DNA of 64,000 bases from Paraburkholderia sp. Its GTDB lineage: Bacteria; Pseudomonadota; Gammaproteobacteria; Burkholderiales; Burkholderiaceae. This document shows, one piece after another, positions 8,024 through 20,860 of the stretch. The notes beneath the pieces were generated by a model. The model was not told where the DNA came from, did not search any database, and saw only the letters and a program-made list of their open reading frames with translations. The translations under genes were made by a program, and so were the position numbers. Position 1 is the first letter of the stretch; the number at the start of each line of letters is the position of its first letter. The stretch is from positions 53,402-117,401 of the forward strand of contig NZ_SCRP01000025.1 in NCBI RefSeq assembly GCF_004298475.1. The letters are read 5' to 3'.

Positions 8024-9625
8024 TCACAGTTCGCGCCGCAGCTTGTCGGCGAGTTTCAGCGACAGCGCGGCAAGCGTCAGCGTGCAGTTCACCGATGCCG
8101 CGCCCGGCATCACCGCGCTGCTCGCGATAAACAGGTTCGGGTGGTCGTGGGTGCGGCAGTCGGCGTCGACAACCGAATCGGCGGCGCTCGTCCCCATGAT
8201 CGTCGTGCCCATGATGTGGTTGTTCGGCGCGAAGGTGTCGTCGAATGCGATTTCGGTGCCGCCGAACAGTTCGGCGATCTGCGCATACAGATCGTGCGTG
8301 TGCGCCGCGCTCTTTTTCACGTAGTCGTTGATCGAGTAGTAGATCTCGGGCCGCGGAATGCCGAGCGCGTCCTTGTGATCGCTCGAAGGCAGCACGCGGT
8401 TCTGCGGCTCGGGCAGATGCTCGTGGAAGCTGTTGATCGCGAGTCTGCGCGACGTGCGCTCGCGAATCTGGCGGTCGAGTTCGGCGCCGGTCAGGCCGCC
8501 CTTGATGAGCGCCGCCGTCACCGCCATCGTGTTCACGCCGTTCGACAGATGCAGCTTTTTCGATGCGTAGTCGGCGCGGAACGCACCGTCGCGGAAGTTC
8601 ACGACCGAGGTCATTTCCATCGGGCCGCGTCCGGGCCATAGCGGTTCGTTGGCGAGAAACGTGACGCCCGTGCCCGGATGATCCATCAGATTGCGCCCCA
8701 CCTGATCGGAACGGTTGCCGATGCCGTGCGCAAACCGCTCGCTCGTCGACATCAGCATGAGCTTGGGCGTTTCGATGCCGTTTGCGGCGAGTACGAAGAG
8801 CTTGCCCGACACGCGCGTGCTGTTGCCTTGTGGGTCCTTGTAGTGAACCGCGGTGATGAGCCCTTTGTTGTCGGCCTCGATGCGATAGACCACCGCCTGC
8901 GTGATGAGCTTCGCGCCTGCGCGCTCGGCCTTGTCGGCATGGATCACGCCGCTGTACATCGCGGCGATCGGACAGATCGGCATGCAGTTGTTGTTGCCGC
9001 AGCAAGTGGGGCGCGCATCGTAGGGCCGGCTGTTGCGCGCAACCGGTTCGGGCACGACGTGAAAACCGTTGGCGTTGAGCACGTCGGAGAAGCGCTGGTC
9101 CATGTACGAGAGCGGCAGCATGGTCATCGGGTAGGGCCGCGAGCGCGGCGAGCCGAGATCGTACGGCGCGCCGGGTCCCGAGACACCCAGTTCGACCTCG
9201 GCAAGCTGATACCACGGCTCCAGCTGCTCATAGGGATACGGCCAGTCGCGGCCCACGCCGTACAGCGTTTTCAGACGAAAGTCGGAGGGCAGCAGACGCC
9301 ACGCTGCGGCAGCCCAGTGCCACGTCGTGCCGCCTACGAGCCGCAGATATTGCGAGTTGTATGGGTGGTCGCCCTTCTGGATCAGATAGTCGTTCGGCGG
9401 CGAATACTCGGGATGCGGCGCGTAGGGCACCGAAGGATACGGCGTCGCGAAGTCGGCTTTCGCAGGCGAATTCCGGAAATTCTCGACGATCTGCCAGCGC
9501 GCGAGCCGCGGGCCCGCTTCGAGCAGCAGCACCGAAGCACCGGCCTCGGCCATCTGATGCGCGACCAGACTGCCCGCCACGCCCGAACCGACCACGACCA
9601 CGTCGGCGGAATGCTGTGTTGCCAT
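8024..9625 (-). CDS. GMC-family FAD dehydrogenase, large subunit
   Basis: A 533-residue glucose-methanol-choline family flavoprotein. The FAD-binding GxGxxG lies at 13-18 in VVVVGSGVAGSLVA, followed by LLLEAG. The C-terminal GMC domain contains the segment NHIMGTTIMG, typical of gluconate, sorbitol and fructose dehydrogenase large subunits. A Cys-rich stretch (TCCGNNNCMPICP) in the middle resembles that of enzymes carrying an Fe-S cluster in fungal and bacterial relatives. With the Tat-type small subunit upstream and the tri-heme cytochrome downstream it forms a three-subunit membrane dehydrogenase. The sugar or polyol substrate cannot be assigned. AGAGGA precedes the ATG at 9625. Confidence 0.9.
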   Translation of the reverse strand: MATQHSADVVVVGSGVAGSLVAHQMAEAGASVLLLEAGPRLARWQIVENFRNSPAKADFATPYPSVPYAPHPEYSPPNDYLIQKGDHPYNSQYLRLVGGTTWHWAAAAWRLLPSDFRLKTLYGVGRDWPYPYEQLEPWYQLAEVELGVSGPGAPYDLGSPRSRPYPMTMLPLSYMDQRFSDVLNANGFHVVPEPVARNSRPYDARPTCCGNNNCMPICPIAAMYSGVIHADKAERAGAKLITQAVVYRIEADNKGLITAVHYKDPQGNSTRVSGKLFVLAANGIETPKLMLMSTSERFAHGIGNRSDQVGRNLMDHPGTGVTFLANEPLWPGRGPMEMTSVVNFRDGAFRADYASKKLHLSNGVNTMAVTAALIKGGLTGAELDRQIRERTSRRLAINSFHEHLPEPQNRVLPSSDHKDALGIPRPEIYYSINDYVKKSAAHTHDLYAQIAELFGGTEIAFDDTFAPNNHIMGTTIMGTSAADSVVDADCRTHDHPNLFIASSAVMPGAASVNCTLTLAALSLKLADKLRREL

Positions 9626-9692
9626 TGTCGTCCTCTTTTTTCAGGCTCTCGTTGTGCGGACTGCGTTTGATGCAACACCGCTGCACCCTTAT

Positions 9693-10259
9693 CTAGCCGC
9701 CGTCGGGCTTGCGCGTCCAATAGAACGGCACGTCGCGGCAATACGATGGAATCGTCAGCACATCGCCGACCGGATCGAACATCAGCGCCTTTTCGTAAGC
9801 CACCACCTGAACATGCGGCAATTCGCCGACGAGGCCGAGATACCACGCGCGCATGATGTCGCCGACCGTCGCCGCGAGTTCGGGCCGTTCACCCTGAAGC
9901 GCTGCTGTCACGGTATCGGACGGCACACCGCCATGGCTTCCGATCCACGTATTGAGCGCAACTACGTTCTGCCCGAACTGGCTGCTCGCGCTCGCAAGCG
10001 CGGCGTAGACGCGCTGCGCGAGCAGCTGGTCGTAGCTTGTGCGACCGGTCAGGTGCTGCGAGAGCACGATAAAGGCGTCGTAGCCGCCGTCGCCGGGCTG
10101 CGCCGCGAATACGCGGTCGATGCCGAAGGGCAGGCCGCCGCGACCGGCCATCGTGAAAGCAAGCGCTGCGGCAGCGGCGCAGGCGCCGATCACGAACTGC
10201 CGGCGGCCAGGCCGTGCGCCCGAAGGTTGGGGTGTCCCGTCCTGCGTCACATCTGTCAT
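9693..10259 (-). CDS. Dehydrogenase small subunit with Tat signal
   Basis: A 188-residue small subunit of the gluconate/sorbitol/fructose dehydrogenase type. A twin-arginine-like signal, GRRQFVIGACAAAAALAFTMA (about 18-38), would export the folded GMC partner together with this subunit. The remainder (DAFIVLSQHLTGRTSYDQLLAQRVYAAL and further on RAWYLGLVGELPHVQ) is helical and matches this family. It is the first gene of a minus-strand operon, 67 bp ahead of the GMC gene. Small, large and cytochrome subunits occur in that order, as in known gluconate 2-dehydrogenase operons. Confidence 0.85.
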   Translation of the reverse strand: MTDVTQDGTPQPSGARPGRRQFVIGACAAAAALAFTMAGRGGLPFGIDRVFAAQPGDGGYDAFIVLSQHLTGRTSYDQLLAQRVYAALASASSQFGQNVVALNTWIGSHGGVPSDTVTAALQGERPELAATVGDIMRAWYLGLVGELPHVQVVAYEKALMFDPVGDVLTIPSYCRDVPFYWTRKPDGG

Positions 10260-10589
10260 GGGTACTCCCGATGAGTTTCGTGGCGATACGGATGCAGCGG
10301 ACGAAATGAATACCGCGATGAATACGGCGATGAATACTGCGGCAAATATTGCGGCTGAATGCAGTGCAATGTAGACGAGATTTGCAATCGTGTCGCGCGA
10401 CGTGCACGACCTTTGCGCCTCACAGGCGAGACTGGCGGCAATGATTTACCGCGCAAGCAATATAGTCCCTGCCCGCTTCATCAGACAAATCGCCCGGCAC
10501 GCATCCCGCATCGCATCGATTCGCGGGATGCAAGCGATAAAATTGCGCCCAATCGCCTACACTCGCCCCGCACAGGACATCGATACCGC
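10260..10589. other. Intergenic region between divergent operons
   Basis: This 330-bp spacer separates the dehydrogenase operon (minus) from the DUF1345 gene (plus). It holds the 12-bp repeat array at 10306-10353. The segment 10440-10580 is more AT-rich than flanking DNA and probably contains the DUF1345 promoter. I see no convincing hexamers, terminator or RNA gene. Confidence 0.4.
10306..10353 (+). repeat. 12-bp tandem repeat in dehydrogenase operon leader
   Basis: Three near-identical 12-bp units of the form ATGAATACNGCG (10306-10317, 10318-10329, 10330-10341) are followed by a diverged fourth, GCAAATATTGCG. The array starts 47 bp upstream of the small-subunit ATG, within its likely 5' leader. 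It is non-coding in any supported gene. Confidence 0.75.
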
Positions 10590-11246
10590 ATGAATATCTA
10601 TCCGCAGGTGCTTCGCAACCGCCCGCACATGATGCTGGGGCTCGCCGCCGGCGTCGTGGCCGGCCTCCTGTCTCCCGTTGCGCTCTCGCTTTCGGCGCGC
10701 GCGCTGCTCGGCTGGGACGCGGCGGTGTGGGTCTATCTCGTGCTCATCTGGTTTCACATGGCTTTCGCGACCGACGATGACGTGCGCCATCACGCGCAGC
10801 GCGAAGACGAGAACGCGGTTGCGGTGCTGTTCGTGATCTGCGTGGCCACTGTCGCGAGTATTTTCGCCATCGTGCTGGAACTGGGCACGACCAGGGAGCT
10901 CGGCATTGCATCGAAGCTGCTGCATTCGGCCATCACCGGCCTCACGCTGATCGGCGCGTGGTTCCTGATTCCGACCATCTTCACGCTGCATTACGCGCGC
11001 ATCTACTACGGCTCCGACCAGAATGCGCCTGTCCTCATGTTTCCCGACGATAACTTTCAGCCCAACTACTGGGACTTCCTGTATTTCGCCTTTACGATCG
11101 CCGCGGCATCGCAGACCGCCGACATCAGCGTGCGCGGGCGCAGCGCACGGCGCGGCGTCCTCGCGCAATCGATCCTCTCGTTCTATTTCAACGTCGCCGT
11201 ACTCGGCCTGTGCGTGAACATCGTCGCAAGCATGGTCGGCGGCTGA
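10590..11246 (+). CDS. DUF1345 inner-membrane protein
   Basis: A 218-residue membrane protein of the DUF1345 family, function unknown. Five hydrophobic stretches are visible: about 13-35, 43-58, 76-96, 110-128 and 190-213. The soluble segment FPDDNFQPNYWDFLYFAFTIA and the following TADI are the conserved part of the family. Its ATG at 10590 directly precedes NIYPQVLRNRPHM. It stands alone, 230 bp upstream of the glucan operon on the same strand; no functional link can be argued. Confidence 0.8.
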   Translation: MNIYPQVLRNRPHMMLGLAAGVVAGLLSPVALSLSARALLGWDAAVWVYLVLIWFHMAFATDDDVRHHAQREDENAVAVLFVICVATVASIFAIVLELGTTRELGIASKLLHSAITGLTLIGAWFLIPTIFTLHYARIYYGSDQNAPVLMFPDDNFQPNYWDFLYFAFTIAAASQTADISVRGRSARRGVLAQSILSFYFNVAVLGLCVNIVASMVGG

Positions 11247-11478
11247 GCGTTCGCACACATCCGTCTTCACGGCTTTTACGCCGTCTTCAGGCATGGCCCT
11301 TGCTCGCCTCGCGAGCAAGGCGTCCGGCGTGCTTCGTGGTTTGGCTCCGGCCGTCTTCTGCACTACATTGAACTAGACGCGCCGCGGCGAGCGCAGCGCG
11401 GCACGCTCCGGCACCCTCCGGGCAACGTGATCGCAGCAGGCGGCATCCACGTTGTCCGACGTATCTGGAAGACGACTG

Positions 11479-14400
11479 ATGGAACCTCCCCACGCCTATG
11501 CGCCGCGGATCTATTTCGTCCATTCCGTCCATGTCGGGCCACTCGACGCATGGCCTGCGCTCTTCGCGCACGCCGCCTCGCTCGGCTTCGATCATGTGCT
11601 GATCGGCGCGCTGTTCGCGCCCGGCCTCTCCGGCGACGGCCGCATCGTCGCCGATCATGCGCGCCTGCACCCTGGCTTCGGAACGTCGCAATCGGCCGAC
11701 GTTGCGCTGCGCACGCTCGCGCAAGCCGCACGCGAGCGCGACATCACGCTGCTCGCCGATCTCACGCTCGACCGCACCGCCGCCGATGGCGTGCTTTACG
11801 CCGCGCATCACGAGTGGTTTCATCCGTTCGAGCCCGAAGACGCGCGGCTCGATCCGCGCCACGGCCATAGCGACGCCAATGTCGCCTACGCCGATTTCGC
11901 CCGCGCGGGCGCGCCGCTCGCTGCGTGGTGGGCGCAGCGCATGATCGAACTCGTGCAGGCCGGCATTGGCGGATTTCGCATCGACTCGCCGCATTGCACG
12001 CCGCGAGACGTGTTGCGCCGCATCTTCGACACCGTGCGCCAACGCCAGCCCGACGCGCGCTGGCTTGCCGCCACGCCGGGACTCGCGCGTCCCGCCATCG
12101 CCCAGCTGGAAGGCGTGGGGTTCGACGCCGCCTTCACGTCGCTGCGCTGGTGGGACTATGCGGCGAGCTGGATGGTGGAGGAACACGACGTGCTGCGGCA
12201 CGTCGGCTCGCCTGTGGCGTTTCCCGAAGCCCCGTATGGCACGCGTTACGTGCACGACCAGGAAGGCGCTGCCGATGCGCGCGCAATCGAGCGGGCCTAC
12301 CGGCGCATGTTGCGCGCGGCGGCGGCGCTCGGCACGGGCTGGCTCGTGCCGATGGGCTTCGAATACGGCGTGAGCGAAATCGTCGAGCATGCGGGCGGCA
12401 GCGCAGCGGACTGGGAGACCGCCAGGGCGCGCGCGCCGTTCGATCTGTCCGCCGACATCGCGCACGCGAACGCCTTGCAGCGCGAAACGTGGACCTTGCA
12501 GACCAACGGCGAATTGCGCGCGCTGAACGGCCCTGGCGCGCCGGTCGCAGCCCTGCTGCGCGGCGACCGCGCGGATCTGCGCGACGCCGAAGACGCCGTG
12601 CTCACACTCATCAATCCCGCGCTCGCCGCGCCCGTGCGCGTGGACATGGCGCGTCTGCTCGACGGCGTGCCAGGCGGCTTCACGCGCTTTGCGCCGCTCG
12701 ATGCCGAAACGTTGCGTGGCGCACGCGCCGCCGCGACGCGCGACGCAAGCGCAGTGCCCGACACCTTCACGCTGCCTGCGGGCGCGTGCTGGATGTTGCG
12801 CGCGCTCGCGGCCCCCATCGTCGAGCTTGCGCCGTCTGAAGACGTTGCGAAGACGCGCACGAGCGGCCACAAGAGCGTGATCGATGCGCTCAGTGCGCCG
12901 CGCATCGCCATCGAGAGCGTGACGCCTTCCGTCGATGAAGGCCGCTTCGTGGCGAAGCGCACCGTGGGCGAGCGCGTCGAAGTGCGCGCGGCGATCTTCG
13001 CCGATGGCCACGACCATATCGACGCCGCCGTGCTGTGGCGCGCCGCCGACGAAACCGCATGGCACGAGTCGCCGATGACACCCGTGCCGCCCGCGGGCAC
13101 CGACCTGTGGAGCGGACACTTTCCGCTCGAACGCATCGGACGCCACGAATTCGTCGTGATCGCGTGGCGCGACGACTTTGCTTCGCTCGTCGAACACGTG
13201 CACAAGAAACGCGCGGCAAACCAGAGCGTCGATCTGGAGATGGAGGAAGCGAGCCGTCTTCTCGCGCTGTTGCTCGCGACCGCCGAAACATCCGACGCGC
13301 CCGAGGCTCACGACACGCAGGCCGCACGCAACGCAACGGGCAACGAACCGGGCGGCGACCACGCCGCCGTGGTGGCCGCGCTCGATACGATTGCGCGGCG
13401 CTTTGTCGGCGCGGATACGGACACGCGCTGCGCCGTGCTCGCGGCCCCGGCGACGGCAGCCGCCGTGCGCGCCGCGCATCATCGCCCGTTCCTCTCGCGC
13501 GATGCACACGTGCGCCGCGTGGACGCCGAACGCCGCGCCGCGCGCTTTGCGAGCTGGTACGAGATCTTCCCGCGTTCGATGAGCGACGACGAATCGCGCC
13601 ACGGCGGTTTCGACGACGTGATTGCGAAGCTGCCGCGCATTCGCGACATGGGTTTCGACGTGCTGTATTTCCCGCCGATCCATCCGATCGGCGTGACCAA
13701 CCGCAAGGGGCGCAATAACGCCCTCGCGGCGCAGCCGGACGACGTGGGCAGCCCGTATGCGATCGGCGCGGCGGAAGGCGGCCATACGGCGATTCACCCG
13801 CAGCTCGGCACGCTCGAAGATTTCCTGCGCATGCTGGCCGCCGCGCACGAGCACGGGCTCGAAATCGCGCTCGATTTCGCCATTCAGTGCTCGCCCGATC
13901 ACCCGTGGCTGAAGGCCCATCCGGGCTGGTTCGCGTGGCGTCCCGACGGCACGCTGCGCTTTGCCGAGAATCCGCCGAAGAAGTACCAGGATATCGTCAA
14001 CCCGGACTTCTACGCGCACGATGCGAAGCCCGGCCTGTGGCTCGCGCTGCGCGACGCCATTCTGTTCTGGGTGGATGCGGGCGTGCGCATTTTCCGCGTC
14101 GACAACCCGCATACGAAGCCGCTGCCGTTCTGGGAATGGATGATCGCCGACGTGCGCGCGCGCCATCCCGACGTGATCTTTCTTTCCGAAGCCTTCACGC
14201 GGCCTCACCTCATGTACCGGCTCGCGAAGCTCGGCTTCTCGCAGTCGTACACGTATTTCACCTGGCGCGAGTCGAAGCGCGATTTCACCGATTACCTGAC
14301 CGAACTCACGCAAACCGCCGTGCGCGACTTCTATCGGCCAAACTTCTTCGTCAATACGCCGGATATCAATCCGCGCCATCTGCAAACCGGCACGCGGGCG

Positions 14401-15026
14401 AGTTTCATGATTCGCGCGGCGCTCGCCTCGACGCTTTCCGGTCTGTGGGGCGTCTATTGCGGTTTCGAACTCTGCGAGGGGCACGCACTGCCCAACAGCG
14501 AAGAATATCTCGACTCCGAAAAATATCAGCTTCGTGCGTGGGACTGGAACCGCCACGGCAGCATCGTCGCCGAAATCACCGCGCTGAACCGCATCCGGCG
14601 CGCGAATCCGGCGCTGCAAACCCATCTCGGCGTCACGTTTCTCGACGCGCGCAACGATCAGGTTCTCTGCTTCGAAAAGGCCACGCCGGTGCGCGACAAC
14701 GTCGTCGTCGTCGCGATCAGCCTCGACCCGTATGGCGAACAGCGCGCCGATTTCGAACTTTCGTGGCACACGTTCCAGCACTGGCGGATCGACGACGGCG
14801 CTGCGCTCGCCGTCACCGATGAACTCACGGGCCAGCGCTTCGAATGGCATGGCCGCTGGCAGCACGCGCATCTCGAAGCGCACGTGCGGCCCTTCGCGAT
14901 CTGGCGCATCGAGCCCTTGCACGGCCTGCCGCGCGACGAGCCGCCGGCCGAAGCCGAAGGCGCGCAACTGGAGCACGTGAAGGGCCACCCCGAACTCGAC
15001 GCGGATTTCCCCCCCGGAGGCGCGAC

Positions 15027-15030
<4 letters not shown>
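11479..15030 (+). CDS. glgE: Alpha-1,4-glucan:maltose-1-phosphate maltosyltransferase with extra N-terminal GH13-like domain
   Basis: GlgE transfers maltose from maltose-1-phosphate to the non-reducing end of alpha-glucans. The protein is 1183 residues, far longer than the roughly 670-residue actinobacterial enzyme. The C-terminal part (about 480-1180) is canonical: an N-terminal beta domain, the entry segment [11 protein letters not shown], nucleophile Asp875 in [10 protein letters not shown], acid/base Glu904 in IFLSEAF and Asp962 in [11 protein letters not shown]. The first 400 residues look like a second GH13 barrel, with GGFRIDSPH preserved but no clear catalytic Glu, so it is probably inactive. 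The ATG at 11479 has GGAAGA 7 nt upstream; a TTG nine codons earlier lacks one. First gene of a seven-gene operon. Confidence 0.92.
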
Positions 15031-18522
<3,492 letters not shown>

Positions 18523-18530
<8 letters not shown>

Positions 18531-20739
18531 ACGCGCACCGAACGCGGGCCTCGCGCAACAGGACATCGACGCGCTCGTCGCCGCGCGCCATACCGATCCG
18601 TTCGCGCTGCTCGGGCCGCACATGATCGACGGCGCGCCCTATGTGCGCGCGTGGCTGCCCAACGCGGCGAGCGTGCAGGTCGTCGCACGCGACCGCGCGC
18701 ACGTGATCGGCGAACTCACGCGCATTCATCCCGCAGGACTCTTTGCGGGGCCGCTGGCCGAGGTGGTGCCCTACCGGCTCGACATCGACTGGCAAGGCGT
18801 GACCCAGGAAGTCGAGGACCCCTATTCGTTCGGCCCGCAGCTTTCCGAAGACGCATTGCGCAGACTCGCGAACGGCGACCCGTACGCCGTGCTCGAATGC
18901 CTCGGCGCGCAGCCGCTCGTCTGCGACGGCGTGCCCGGCACGCGCTTCGCCGTGTGGGCGCCGAACGCACGGCGCGTCTCCGTCGTGGGCGACTTCAACG
19001 CGTGGGATGGCCGCCGCCATCCGATGCGGCTGCGTCACGAAGCCGGTGTGTGGGAGCTGTTCATTCCGCGCGTGGCCGCCGGTGCGCGCTACAAGTACGA
19101 GATTCTCGGCGCGCGCGGCGACGTGCTGCCGCTGAAGTCCGACCCGTGCGCCCTGCAGACGGAAAGCCCGCCCGCGACGGCGTCCATCGTCGCGCCCGTC
19201 GAAGCGCTCGATCACTTTGCGTGGCACGACCGCGAGTGGTTGCGCACGCGCAGCGAAAAGCAGAGCGCGCGCAGCGCCATTGCCGTGTACGAGGTTCACG
19301 CGCCCTCGTGGCTGCCGACCCAGGGCGAAGACGCGCCCGCCCCCAACTGGTCCGCGCTCGCCGACCGCCTGATCCCCTACGCACAGGGCATGGGCTTCAC
19401 GCACATCGAGCTGATGCCGGTGGCCGAGCATCCGTTCGGCGGCTCGTGGGGCTATCAGCCGCTCGCGCAGTTCGCGCCGACCGCGCGCCTCGGTTCGCCG
19501 CTCGACTTCGCGGCCTTCATCGACCGCGCGCACGAAGCGGGGCTGGGCGTGATCCTCGACTGGGTGCCCGCGCATTTTCCGAACGACGCGCATGGCCTGA
19601 TCGATTTCGACGGCACCGCGCTCTACGAACACTCGGATCCGCGCGAGGGCTATCACCCCGACTGGAACACGATGATCTACAACCTCGGCCGCCGCGAGGT
19701 CAGCGCCTTTCTGATCGCGTCGGCGCTCGCATGGCTGCTGCGCTATCACATCGACGCCCTGCGCGTGGACGCCGTCGCGTCCATGCTCTACCGCGACTAT
19801 TCGCGCGGGGCGGGCGAATGGGTGCCGAATGTCTACGGCGGCCGCGAGAACCTCGAAGCGATTGCCTTCCTCAAGCGCCTGAACCACGAAACGCAGTACG
19901 TGCCGCAACGCCCCGGCGTCATCACGATCGCGGAAGAATCGACCGCCTGGCCCGGCGTGACCGCGCGCCCCGAGGACGGCGGCCTCGGCTTCCAGTTCAA
20001 ATGGAACATGGGCTGGATGCACGACACGCTGCACTACATGCACGAAGACCCGATTCACCGGCGCTACCACCATCACGAGATGACCTTCGCGCTCGTCTAC
20101 GCGTGGTCCGAGCATTTCGTGCTGCCGCTTTCGCACGACGAAGTGGTGCACGGCAAGGGCTCGCTGATCGGCAAGATGCCCGGCGACCGCTGGCAGCGCT
20201 TCGCGAACCTGCGCGCGTACTTCGGCTTCATGTGGGCGCATCCGGGCAAGAAGCTGCTCTTCATGGGCGGCGAGTTCGCGCAGTGGGCCGAATTCGATCA
20301 CGACGGCACGCCGCAGTGGGCACTGCTCGACGACCCGCTGCACCGCGGCGTGCAAAAGCTCGTGCGCGACCTCAACCGGCTCTATGGCGCCGAACCCGCG
20401 CTCTATGCGCTCGACGCCGAACCGGGCGGCTTCGAATGGCTCGTCGGGGACGACCGCGACAACAGCGTGCTCGCATGGCGCCGCGTGGACGGCGCGGGCC
20501 GGGAGATCGTCGCCGTCTGCAACTTCACCCCTGTGCCGCGCCACGGCTACCGCATCGGCATGCCGCAGCCCGGCCAGTGGGAGGAAGTGCTGAACACCGA
20601 CGCCGCCTGGTACGGCGGCTCGAACATGGGCAATGGCGGCGTCGTCTGGACGCAGCCCGTGGCGAGTCACGGCAAGCCGCAGTCGGCGGCGCTCGTGCTG
20701 CCGCCGCTCGGCACGCTGTACTTCCGCCTCGTCCGGTAG
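18523..20739 (+). CDS. glgB: 1,4-alpha-glucan branching enzyme
   Basis: GlgB introduces alpha-1,6 branches into the linear glucan made by GlgE. At 738 residues it has the usual bacterial length: N-terminal carbohydrate-binding modules (about 20-210, including [19 protein letters not shown]), then the GH13 barrel. The catalytic triad is Asp416 in [16 protein letters not shown], Glu471 in [11 protein letters not shown] and Asp539 in [12 protein letters not shown], with spacing close to E. coli GlgB. It overlaps the end of treS by 8 bp and has GGGAGG just upstream of the ATG, so it is translationally coupled. Confidence 0.97.
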
Positions 20740-20860
20740 CGACGGCGAGCGCGAGTTACACGGAAACAGCACGGAAACAGCACGCAAACGACGCGCGAGC
20801 AACACACGGGCAACTTCGGGACGACGATGCAACACGAAGAACAAGACGAGGAGCATCGAC

